This document shows, piece by piece, positions 24,465 through 32,608 of a DNA stretch of 64,000 nt. The stretch lies in NCBI GenBank assembly GCA_017465475.1, contig JAFTWC010000018.1:26202-90201 (forward strand), written 5' to 3'. Every line of letters starts with the position of its first letter. Position 1 is the stretch's first letter. A model generated the notes under the pieces. The model was not told the origin of the DNA. It searched no databases and saw only the letters and a list, made by a program, of their open reading frames with translations. The position numbers and the translations under genes were made by a program. This DNA is from Lachnospiraceae bacterium (lineage in GTDB: Bacteria; Bacillota; Clostridia; Lachnospirales; Lachnospiraceae).

Positions 24465-25511
24465 ATGAAGAGAATTACGTTTTCAAATGAATATATATCA
24501 GTGTTTTGTCTGCAGATTGCGTTGCTGTTGCATGCGGGAATTCATTTGGCAGACGGAGTACACCTTTTAGCGGAGGATGAAAAGGATGCCGTGACCGGTG
24601 AAGTGTTATGTTCCATGGCAGAATTTTTGGACGAAGGAAAGGCGTTATCCGAGGCAATGAAAAGTGTTGGGGTATTTCCTGCCTATGTAGTGCATATGAC
24701 GGAAACCGGAGAGAGTACAGGACGCTTGGAACAGGCGTTTCGCAGTATGGCGGAGTATTATGAAGGACGAAAGCAATTGCAGGACCGAATGAAAAGCGCG
24801 CTGTTGTATCCGTTGGTTTTGTTGGTGTTGATGTTGGCTGTAATAGGAATTTTATTGGTAAAGGTTTTGCCGGTATTTCAAAAGGTATATGAGCAACTGG
24901 GAGGTTCAATGGAGGGACTTGCCGGTGGATTATTGGTTGCCGGGTACGGATTGGAACGGGTTGTACCGATTATCGGTGTCGTGGTGGTAGTAGTGGTATT
25001 GTTGGCTGTTATCATCTATTTACACAGCGGGTTGCGTGCGGGATGTTTGACGCTGTTGAAGAAGATGACGGCAGGGTGGCGTTTATCGAAGGAAATTAAT
25101 GTATCCGGGTTTGCGGCAGCACTTTCCATGGGGATGGCCAGTGGTCTGCAGACGGAGGAGGCTCTTATGTTGGCGGCGTCGTTCCACAATGATGTGCCGA
25201 AAACGAAGGAAAGATTCCAGCGTTGCAGCGAGGCGGTAGAAAGCGGTATGACGTTACCGGAGGCGTTACGGGAAACGGAGTTGTTGGAGCCGATGTATTG
25301 CAGAATGCTGTCTCTCGGTGAAAAAAGCGGTACTGCAGATACGGTGATGGGAGAAATAGCCCGTCGTCTGGAGGATAGAGCCCGGAATTCCATTGAGAGT
25401 CTGGTAAGTAAAGTAGAACCCACGATTGTGATTGGAGCATCGTTGATTGTAGGTATGATTTTGTTGGCGGTTATGTTGCCGTTAATGAATATCATGTCCT
25501 CCATCGGATAG
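24465..25511 (+). CDS. Type II secretion/type IV pilus inner-membrane platform protein (GspF/PilC family)
   Basis: About 348 residues with two repeated T2SSF domains. The first (LLHAGIHLADGV ... MTETGESTGRLEQAF) and the second (SGLQTEEALMLAAS ... LSLGEKSGTADTVM) are separated and followed by membrane helices. In pilus systems this platform couples the ATPase to pilin assembly. Start: ATG 24465 has GGAGAAAGG upstream. ATG 24438 overlaps the previous stop by 1 nt and is the alternative. It opens a tightly packed run of five more genes ending in the PilT-like ATPase. Confidence 0.87.
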   Translation: MKRITFSNEYISVFCLQIALLLHAGIHLADGVHLLAEDEKDAVTGEVLCSMAEFLDEGKALSEAMKSVGVFPAYVVHMTETGESTGRLEQAFRSMAEYYEGRKQLQDRMKSALLYPLVLLVLMLAVIGILLVKVLPVFQKVYEQLGGSMEGLAGGLLVAGYGLERVVPIIGVVVVVVVLLAVIIYLHSGLRAGCLTLLKKMTAGWRLSKEINVSGFAAALSMGMASGLQTEEALMLAASFHNDVPKTKERFQRCSEAVESGMTLPEALRETELLEPMYCRMLSLGEKSGTADTVMGEIARRLEDRARNSIESLVSKVEPTIVIGASLIVGMILLAVMLPLMNIMSSIG

Positions 25512-25519
25512 GAGACAAG

Positions 25520-25846
25520 ATGAGAAGAAAACGCGGAAACGGTTTATGGGAAGCGTTGAAGCTTTTGTTGGCTCCGGTGCTGGTGATTGCTGTATTGTAT
25601 TGCGTTTTAACCGCTATCGGCGGAGTGGAGCAGGGACAGCAACAGGAAAATGAAAAGCGTTTACAGGATGCCATAAAAAAGGCGGTAGTAACATGTTATA
25701 CCATCGAAGGTGTGTATCCGGCTACATTGGAGTATGTGGAAGAACACTATGGTCTTGTGGTGGATCGGGACAGATATGACGTATTCTACGAGATATTTGC
25801 AGACAATATTATGCCGGATATTACGGTAATACCGAAGAGGAAGTAA
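25520..25846 (+). CDS. Small pilus-cluster protein with one N-terminal membrane helix
   Basis: 108 residues: a basic N-terminus, a hydrophobic segment (about 13-35) and a small extracytoplasmic domain. There is no prepilin GFTLIE-type motif. It resembles a short pseudopilin or assembly accessory in layout only. It lies 8 nt after the platform gene and belongs to the same operon. The family is not recognised. Confidence 0.65.
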   Translation: MRRKRGNGLWEALKLLLAPVLVIAVLYCVLTAIGGVEQGQQQENEKRLQDAIKKAVVTCYTIEGVYPATLEYVEEHYGLVVDRDRYDVFYEIFADNIMPDITVIPKRK

Positions 25847-25856
25847 GGGGAACCGG

Positions 25857-26372
25857 ATGAATAGTAAAACAAGAAAGCATGAAATAGACAATGTATTTGT
25901 ACTATTATTATTTACCTTGTTCGCAGGGTGTGTTTTGATGGTGTTGTTGTTGGGTGCTTCTTCCTACGAGAAAGTGGTAGAGCGGGATGCAAAAGCGTAT
26001 AATGCAAGGACCGGTGTGCGATATATTGCAGCAAAATTGCGGCATGGTGATGAGTCTGCTTGTGTGCAGGCTGGTTCTTTTACGGATAAAAATAATAGGA
26101 ATGCAGATGAAATTCCAACTCTGTATCTCGGAATGAGAGCAGAGGGGGAATTTTATTATACAAAAATATATTACTATGACGGCTATATCAGAGAGCTTTT
26201 GTGCATGGAAGAAGATGAGCTGGACCCTGAGGACGGACAGGAAGTTTTGCAGGCGACTTCCTTTTCTTTGGAACAGGAAGGAAATTTACTGAAAGTGTCG
26301 GTAGGAGACGAAAATGGTGAGAAACATACCGTTTCCCTGGCAATTCGCAGTGAAGGGGAGGTGGAACCGTGA
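25857..26372 (+). CDS. DUF4860-type pilus-cluster protein
   Basis: 171 residues with a membrane helix at about 13-33 (VFVLLLFTLFAGCVLMVLLLGA) and an extracytoplasmic domain containing GVRYIAAKLRHGD. This matches my memory of DUF4860, a Lachnospiraceae family found with PilT/GspF genes. Its size and layout suggest a minor-pilin-like component. The ATG of the next gene overlaps its stop. Confidence 0.68.
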   Translation: MNSKTRKHEIDNVFVLLLFTLFAGCVLMVLLLGASSYEKVVERDAKAYNARTGVRYIAAKLRHGDESACVQAGSFTDKNNRNADEIPTLYLGMRAEGEFYYTKIYYYDGYIRELLCMEEDELDPEDGQEVLQATSFSLEQEGNLLKVSVGDENGEKHTVSLAIRSEGEVEP

Positions 26373-26800
26373 AACATGAGAGAAGTAAGTCACCGTTGGT
26401 TTTAATGGAGCAGGCGATTATGATTCTTGTATTCTCGGTTGCTGCCACACTTTGTATACAAGCGTTTGTCGGAGCAGACAGGACTTCAAGGGAGATGTAC
26501 CGAAGAGACCGGGCTGCAGATTGTTGCCAAACAATGGCGGAAACGTTGAAAGCAATGAAAGGGGATTACATCGTGACGGCAGAACTGCTGGACGGTGAAT
26601 TCAGAGATGACAGATTGATTGTTTCCTATGATAAGGATTGGCAAATCACGGAGTTTGCAACGGCGGAGTATATTCTTTGTGTGGAAGAAGTGACGGAAGG
26701 AGAGTATGTGACGACGGCAAAGGTTTCCGTAAAAGAAAAAAATGAGGGGAAGGAAATCTTTTCATTGCCGGTGAGCTGGCAGGAGGTGGCACATGAATAA
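26369..26800 (+). CDS. Pseudopilin-like protein
   Basis: 143 residues. The segment SPLVLMEQAIMILVFSVAA resembles a type IV prepilin N-terminus with Glu at the fifth position of the hydrophobic stretch. The residue before the would-be cleavage site is Pro, not Gly, so normal prepilin processing is doubtful. An extracytoplasmic domain of about 110 residues follows. It overlaps both neighbouring genes, so it is part of the pilus-like operon. Confidence 0.65.
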   Translation: MKHERSKSPLVLMEQAIMILVFSVAATLCIQAFVGADRTSREMYRRDRAADCCQTMAETLKAMKGDYIVTAELLDGEFRDDRLIVSYDKDWQITEFATAEYILCVEEVTEGEYVTTAKVSVKEKNEGKEIFSLPVSWQEVAHE

Positions 26801-27197
26801 AGAGAAAAAACGATTGCCTCTTACCGGAGGAAGCTCTCTCCTTGTGATTTTTTCTGTCCTATGCCTGACGGTTTTTGCTATGCTGTCTCTTAGTACCGTA
26901 AAGGCTGATTTGCGAATTGCAGATGCTTCCGTGCAGGCGGTGGAAGAATATTACGCGGCTGATTTCGAAGCGGAACGGATTCTGGGATTATTGAGAGCAG
27001 GGCAAATACCGGAAGGTGTGAAACAAGAGGGCAGCCTGTATGCGTATTTGTGCCCGGTGTCCGAAACACAAGCACTGAGTGTGGTTGTACGTGTAAATAA
27101 GGAAGAATATCAGATACAACAATGGAAGGTTGTGACAACGACCGAATGGAGTCCGCAGGAGTACTTGGATCTTTGGATTCCGGAAAGTGAGGAATAA
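26793..27197 (+). CDS. PilX-like minor pilus component
   Basis: 134 residues. The N-terminal GGSSLLVIFSVLCLTVFAMLSLS followed by a helical AVEEYYAADFEAERIL segment matches the layout of PilX-type minor pilins (Gly-Ser-hydrophobic start, long N-terminal helix). The Glu at position 5 is missing, as in some minor pilins. It overlaps the previous gene by 8 nt. It is probably an extracytoplasmic pilus accessory. Confidence 0.62.
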   Translation: MNKEKKRLPLTGGSSLLVIFSVLCLTVFAMLSLSTVKADLRIADASVQAVEEYYAADFEAERILGLLRAGQIPEGVKQEGSLYAYLCPVSETQALSVVVRVNKEEYQIQQWKVVTTTEWSPQEYLDLWIPESEE

Positions 27198-27198
27198 A

Positions 27199-28254
27199 AT
27201 GGCATTTATTATACCCTATTTGGAACGCGCTGTAACGGAAGGCGCATCAGATATTTTCATTGTAGCGGGCGGTTTTATCAGTTGTAAGAAAAATGGTCAT
27301 CTTATGGCAATGAGTAATGAGAAGCTGACTCCGGATATGTCCCAGGAACTGATTACGGGACTGTATTGCGTAGCAAATAGAAAAAGGGAGTTGTATGACC
27401 GGATTGGGGATGATGATTTCTCCTTTGCCATAGACGGTCTTGCAAGATTTCGTGTGAATGCATATCGCCAGAGAGGTTCCCTGGCTGCGGTAATTCGAGT
27501 GGTTTCCTTTGAAATACCGTCGGCTGCAGAAATGAATATTCCGGAAGAAGTGATGCGGATTGCGGAACAGCAGCACGGAATGGTATTGTTTTCGGGTACG
27601 GCCGGCAGCGGTAAATCCACGACACAGGCCTGCATTATTGACCGCATGAACCATACGAGAGACGGGCATATTATTACGTTGGAGGACCCCATTGAATATC
27701 TTCACAGAAACAGAAACTGCCTTATCAGTCAGAGGGAGATTGCCATTGACACGGATAATTATTTGTCTGCATTAAGAGCGTGCCTTCGTCAGGCTCCGGA
27801 CGTAATTCAACTGGGGGAAATGCGTGATTTTGAAACGATTTGTACTGCGGTAACGGCGGCGGAAACGGGACATTTATTGCTGGCAACTTTGCATACAAAG
27901 GGAGCAGTAAATACGATTGACCGAATTATTGATACCTTCCCGGCGGACCAGCAAAGCCAAATCAGAATTCAATTATCCATGGTATTAAATACGGTAGTAT
28001 CACAGCAACTGGTGCCGGATGTGGATGGTGGTATGGTTCCGGCCTTTGAAGTGATGAATATGAACAGCGCTATTCGAAATATGATCCGTGACAGCAAGAA
28101 CTATCAGATAGATAATGTAATTCAAACCTCTGCGGCAGATGGAATGATTTCCATGGACCAGTCACTGTTACGTTTGTACCAGGAGGGAAGAATTACGGCA
28201 GAGACGGCGGTAGAGTATGCTACAAATCCGGAGCAGGTAAGGCGCAAATTGTAA
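27199..28254 (+). CDS. pilT: PilT-like type IV pilus ATPase
   Basis: 351 residues of the secretion/retraction ATPase family. The Walker A motif GTAGSGKST is at 133-141, the Asp-box region ITLEDPIEYLH and Walker B-type IQLGEMRDFET follow, and the His box is HLLLATLHT. The N-terminal domain matches PilT rather than PilB, and no metal-binding tetracysteine region is present. PilT normally powers pilus retraction. Here it is the only ATPase in the cluster, so it may drive both directions or work with a PilB encoded elsewhere. ATG 27199 follows GTGAGG. Confidence 0.88.
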   Translation: MAFIIPYLERAVTEGASDIFIVAGGFISCKKNGHLMAMSNEKLTPDMSQELITGLYCVANRKRELYDRIGDDDFSFAIDGLARFRVNAYRQRGSLAAVIRVVSFEIPSAAEMNIPEEVMRIAEQQHGMVLFSGTAGSGKSTTQACIIDRMNHTRDGHIITLEDPIEYLHRNRNCLISQREIAIDTDNYLSALRACLRQAPDVIQLGEMRDFETICTAVTAAETGHLLLATLHTKGAVNTIDRIIDTFPADQQSQIRIQLSMVLNTVVSQQLVPDVDGGMVPAFEVMNMNSAIRNMIRDSKNYQIDNVIQTSAADGMISMDQSLLRLYQEGRITAETAVEYATNPEQVRRKL

Positions 28255-28324
28255 GAAAGATAATTTTTTTTACAAAATTGAAGGTTTTCTCAAAAATGTA
28301 ACCCGAAATGTAACTTTTGGGTCA

Positions 28325-28330
28325 TATACT
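28325..28330 (+). promoter_or_regulatory. Candidate -10 element and direct repeats upstream of the coiled-coil gene
   Basis: TATACT at 28325-28330 has no clear -35. Two copies of AAATGTAAC (28294-28302 and 28306-28314, 12-nt period) lie where an activator would bind. Confidence 0.4.
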
Positions 28331-28398
28331 AAAAGCATAAACTGATTAGTATGTACCCGTGAACAAGTGATTGAAGTTATAGTTCGGAGGAAAATAAG

Positions 28399-31300
28399 AT
28401 GAGAAGAAAAAACAACGTAGTAGGAAAAGTGGTTGCAAGCGCATTGGCAATGGCAATGGTAGTGGGTAATTTTGCTGTGGCTACTCCGGCAAGTGCGTAT
28501 GCAAGTGAAAAGAAGTTATCTGACGGTGTTCAGGAATATTTGGATGATTTATACGGTTCCTTAGCGGATGTCGAAGAGGCGCTGAATGACACGGCCGTAG
28601 AGTTGGTAGATGCCCAGGGTAAGGTAAATACCGTAAACGGTGCAATCGGTGGTGCAAATGAAACCGTAAATGCGGCAAACGGTGCAACCGATGCAGCACA
28701 GACCGGTGTAAATGATGCAAAAGATGCTGTTGCAGATGCAAAGGAAGATTTGGATGTTGCAGCAGGAGCAGTAGAGGAAGCAAAAAATAAGGCAGAGGAA
28801 GCACGGACCGCTGCAAAGGAAGCAAATGATGCAGTGGCAGATGCAAATAACGCTGTTTCTGATGCAGAAGACGCTATTGCAGAAGCAAATGATGCTGTAA
28901 ACAAAGCGGATGATGCGATTCAGGGAGCAAATGATGCACTTGATGAGGCAAAGGCAGATGCGGCAAATGCAAGTGAAGCAGTAGAAGCTGCGAAGGCAGC
29001 AGCGGAGGCGGCTAAGACTGCTGCAGGAAATGCAAAGAATACCGCAGATGTGGCAAAAGAAGCAGCAGAAGCATATGAGAATGTGACGACCAAGGCACAG
29101 ACTGATGCTGAAGCTGCAGAAGGTGTTGCAACAGAAGTAAGAAATGATGCTGAAGAAAAGAAAGCAGGTATCGCGGATTCTGCTAACGTAGGTGTGGCAG
29201 ATGCAAAGAATGCGGCAGAAGGCGCAGCAAACGATGCTACCTCTTTAAAGGATGGAGCTGCAGGAAATGCACAGAAAGCAGCAGATGGCTTAAATAAAGC
29301 AAACGGAACAACTTCCAGTAAAGAAGCAATGCAGGGTGCAACTGCAGCGCAGGAAGCAGCAGATGCAGCCGATGTACAGGCAAAGGAAGCTGAGGCACAG
29401 GCAAAGGCGGCAGAAGAGGCATATAAGGCAGCATTAAAGGCTTATATGGATGCTCTGGCAAAGGTAGAAGAAGAGGAAAAGAAGGCACAAGAGGCAATCG
29501 CAGCAGAGGAAGCAAAGGCAACCGAAGCAGTAAACGGTATGGCGGGGAAAGATGCAGAGTATCAGAATGCACAGGAGATTGCTAATGATGCAAAGAACCA
29601 GGCTGATCAGGCAAAAGCAGCGGTAGAAAATGCAAACGGTGTTGTTGATGCAGCAAACGAAAAGGTTGATGCAGCAAATAACAAGGCAGATGCAGCAGCA
29701 GAGCAGGCAGCTGTGGCAAATGGCAAGGCAGATGTTGCTGATCAGACTATGACAGATGCGAATACTGCAGTAGAAGAAGTAAACAGTAAGGTTGCAGAAG
29801 CAAATGAAGCAGTGAACAGTGCAAAGGCTGCAGCTGATGAAGCAAAGAAGCAGGCAGGCGATGTAAATAATGAAATTACCGGTTCCTTGAATGAGCAGGT
29901 AATTGCAGCAAATAAGAATGCAAAGGATGCATTAGAGGGCGCAAACGATGCACAGACAGCAGTTAATGGATTGACCGATGATATCAAAAATGCTAACGAT
30001 GCAATTGGGGCAACTGAGAAAGCGTTAGATGTTGCAAAAGAGGAAAGAGCAAAAGAAGATGCATTGTGGAATCAGATGAAGGATCAGTTGGAGGCAGCAC
30101 AGAAAGCAATGGATAATGCTGCAGACAAAGTAAGTGATGCCAGCACCGCTGTTACAAACGCTGATGATGCATTAAATAGCAAGGTAAATGAACTCGGTGG
30201 TCAGGAATATGTAGATGCGATTATGGATATTGAAAAGTCTGATGCCGCAAAGGATCAGCTTATTGAGACGGTAATCGGTCATCAGGCAAATGCAGAAGAG
30301 TTGGTATGGGACGGAACGCACTATGTATCCGGAGATCGTTACTTTAAGGTAGAAGACGGTAACGAGAAGGCATTTAATGTATATGAATATGCTTATACGG
30401 ATGTGGAAGCAGTTACTTATAAAAATGTAGAAGAAGCAGAAAAAGCAGCTGCAGAACTTCATGACGGAGCAGTAAAGGAAGAAATCGGAAATGTATTCGG
30501 TGATGCAACCTTATCCTGGGTTGGAGTAAAGTTTGCAGAGTGGTTTGATGACTATGACTATGTAACTATGGTTGACGGTAAAGAAGTAGCACTTACAAAG
30601 GGTTTGACTTGTCTTTACTATGTAGTATATAACGGACCGTGGCCGACCATGGTGCCGGTGTATTATGATATTATTGCAAAGGGTGTTACAGGTTACAGCG
30701 TAACAGGTAAGGAACTGACTCAGGTAGGAGAAGATGCAGTAGCAACTTACGAGACAGTTTCTGATAAGATTGACCCGCTGAAGGATGAGTTACAACGTGC
30801 GAACACCGCGTTGGAAACAGCACAGGATGAAGCAACAATCGTAGAAAATGACATGGCTGCATTAACCCGTATTTATGGTGAGAACGGTCATATCATGAAC
30901 GGAAGAATGAAACAGGTTGGCGAAATAATCGCAATGTTACAGTCTACCGTAGATGGTTTAGAGGTAAATGATGTAGCAGATGTAGATGTTACTGCGGCAG
31001 AGCAGGCAGTAGCAGATGCACAGGCAGTAGCAGATGCATTGAAGGATTTGACTGATGTAGCAGGTAAGGTATTAGAAGATGCAAATGCAAATGTTGCAGC
31101 AGCTGATATTGCCGAGGTTGCCAGTGCAACGGGAAGCGATGCAAAAGCAAATCGTACGGAGAATGAATTAGATGCATATGCCGAAAAGGCAAGCAAGGCA
31201 GCGGCAGAAACTGTAGAGGCAGCAGAGCAGGCAGTAGAGGATGCAAAGGCTGCAGTAGAAGCTGCACAGGCAGCAGAAAATGCACAGGCAGCAGCAGAGC

Positions 31301-32352
31301 GTGCAAAAGCAGCAGCAGAAAGTGCACTTAACAATTTCGGTGACCTTAAGAATGGTGAAACCAGTGAAAATGTTTTAAAGGCAGCAAAGGATTTGCTTGA
31401 TGCAGCACTTAAGGCAATGGAAACTGCACAGAAGGCAGCAGAAGATGCGAAGGCACAGGCTGAGCAGGCTGTAGCGGATTACAATGCATCTTTAGAAAGA
31501 GTAAGTGAGTTACAGAAAGAAGAAGAAGAGGCATATCGTGAGTATTTAGAGTGGCTTGAGTATTTGGAATCTCAGCGTGAGATCATCGAAGATGAAGAAG
31601 TTCCGTTAGCAGATTTCAATGGTTCCGACGGAAGAAGACTTGAGGAAGTAGGCGATAAGCTTTATGTTTATGATGCAGAAGATCAGCTGGTAAAGAATGA
31701 GTTTTCTGTATTCGAAGATGAAAATGGTAAGATTTATATGGTATTTTCCGATGAGAACGGTGTGGTTGTAAAGGAAACCTTCATCGTAGAAAATGAGGAC
31801 GGAGAGTACGAACTTGTAGCAGCTTGGGATATGAACGACGACAGAGAGATTGACTTTGAAGAAGTGTTCGTATATTGGGCAGGTGAGGACGGTTTCTTAC
31901 TTCATGATAACAACGAAGAGATTCTTGATTTCGTATACTGTGCGGATGAAGAGTGTGTGATTATGAAGAGAGTAGAGAAGGAAGCTTCCGACGGAAAAGT
32001 TCTTAGAGTAATCGATGAGAAGATGTATGTATATAATGCAGAAGACGAGTTGGTAAAGAATGAGTTTTCCGTATTTGAAGATGATAAGGATGAACTTTAC
32101 ATGACCTTTTCCGATGAAGACGGAGTTGTGGTAAGAGAAATCTTTATTGTGGAAAATGCAGACGGAACCTACACCTTGGTTAGTGCAGAAGATATGAACG
32201 CAGATGAAGATGTTGATTTTGACGGCGCACTTGTGTATTTGGCATGCAGAGACGGCTTCCTGCTTCGTGACGATGAAAAAGAGATTCTTGATTGCATTTA
32301 TTACGCAGATGAAGAATATGTAATCAAGGAAAGAGAAGAATACGAAGAGTAA
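28399..32352 (+). CDS. Large secreted Ala-rich heptad coiled-coil protein with EF-hand-like C-terminal repeats
   Basis: 1317 residues. A signal peptide (about 1-33, ending PASAYA) is followed by a very long Ala-rich heptad region of units such as DAVADAN/NAVSDAE/DAIAEAN, with Val/Ile/Leu at a and Ala at d and g. This implies a rod-like coiled coil of several hundred residues. A globular region (about 590-780) interrupts it, and a second rod covers about 850-1055. The C-terminus has two about 110-residue repeats (KLYVYDAEDQLVKNEFSVF and KMYVYNAEDELVKNEFSVF). The first carries a full EF-hand loop DMNDDREIDFEE; the second lacks the last Glu. No LPXTG motif or membrane anchor is seen. It lies just downstream of the pilus-like operon and has its own terminator. 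Confidence 0.85.
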   Translation: MRRKNNVVGKVVASALAMAMVVGNFAVATPASAYASEKKLSDGVQEYLDDLYGSLADVEEALNDTAVELVDAQGKVNTVNGAIGGANETVNAANGATDAAQTGVNDAKDAVADAKEDLDVAAGAVEEAKNKAEEARTAAKEANDAVADANNAVSDAEDAIAEANDAVNKADDAIQGANDALDEAKADAANASEAVEAAKAAAEAAKTAAGNAKNTADVAKEAAEAYENVTTKAQTDAEAAEGVATEVRNDAEEKKAGIADSANVGVADAKNAAEGAANDATSLKDGAAGNAQKAADGLNKANGTTSSKEAMQGATAAQEAADAADVQAKEAEAQAKAAEEAYKAALKAYMDALAKVEEEEKKAQEAIAAEEAKATEAVNGMAGKDAEYQNAQEIANDAKNQADQAKAAVENANGVVDAANEKVDAANNKADAAAEQAAVANGKADVADQTMTDANTAVEEVNSKVAEANEAVNSAKAAADEAKKQAGDVNNEITGSLNEQVIAANKNAKDALEGANDAQTAVNGLTDDIKNANDAIGATEKALDVAKEERAKEDALWNQMKDQLEAAQKAMDNAADKVSDASTAVTNADDALNSKVNELGGQEYVDAIMDIEKSDAAKDQLIETVIGHQANAEELVWDGTHYVSGDRYFKVEDGNEKAFNVYEYAYTDVEAVTYKNVEEAEKAAAELHDGAVKEEIGNVFGDATLSWVGVKFAEWFDDYDYVTMVDGKEVALTKGLTCLYYVVYNGPWPTMVPVYYDIIAKGVTGYSVTGKELTQVGEDAVATYETVSDKIDPLKDELQRANTALETAQDEATIVENDMAALTRIYGENGHIMNGRMKQVGEIIAMLQSTVDGLEVNDVADVDVTAAEQAVADAQAVADALKDLTDVAGKVLEDANANVAAADIAEVASATGSDAKANRTENELDAYAEKASKAAAETVEAAEQAVEDAKAAVEAAQAAENAQAAAERAKAAAESALNNFGDLKNGETSENVLKAAKDLLDAALKAMETAQKAAEDAKAQAEQAVADYNASLERVSELQKEEEEAYREYLEWLEYLESQREIIEDEEVPLADFNGSDGRRLEEVGDKLYVYDAEDQLVKNEFSVFEDENGKIYMVFSDENGVVVKETFIVENEDGEYELVAAWDMNDDREIDFEEVFVYWAGEDGFLLHDNNEEILDFVYCADEECVIMKRVEKEASDGKVLRVIDEKMYVYNAEDELVKNEFSVFEDDKDELYMTFSDEDGVVVREIFIVENADGTYTLVSAEDMNADEDVDFDGALVYLACRDGFLLRDDEKEILDCIYYADEEYVIKEREEYEE

Positions 32353-32387
32353 AACAAGTAAATGAGTGGTGGTATATCAGAATAAAT

Positions 32388-32437
32388 ACAAGGGACTCCG
32401 GTAGTGATAAAAGCTATCGGGGTCCTTTGATTTATTA
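32388..32437 (+). terminator. Terminator of the coiled-coil protein gene
   Basis: AGGGACTCCGGTAG / CTATCGGGGTCCTT stem followed by a T-rich stretch. Confidence 0.75.
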
Positions 32438-32545
32438 TAAAGACAAAAAGTCTGAATAAACCACATAAATTATGTACAAAATACGGCTGCGAACCAGTAA
32501 ATGTGAAAATAATCAAAATAAATAATAAAGTAATACAAATTCGAG

Positions 32546-32574
32546 TTGTTTTTAATGAAAATATCTATTATAAT
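32546..32574 (+). promoter_or_regulatory. Promoter for the chemoreceptor/mannosidase operon
   Basis: TTGTTT, a 17-nt spacer, TATAAT, with the ATG 35 nt further on. Confidence 0.7.
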
Positions 32575-32608
32575 TAAGATAACATCAGTAACAAAGGAGT
32601 GAATTGCT

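Noticed and set aside
30888-31334. Minus-strand Ala/Ser-rich and Leu/His-rich frames opposite the coiled-coil gene
   Set aside because: Shadows of the GCA-rich heptad codons; no independent signals.
28600-31500. Possible CRISPR-like or satellite array suggested by repeated gcaaatgatgca-type words
   Set aside because: The words follow a 21-nt coding heptad without conserved repeats or unique spacers.
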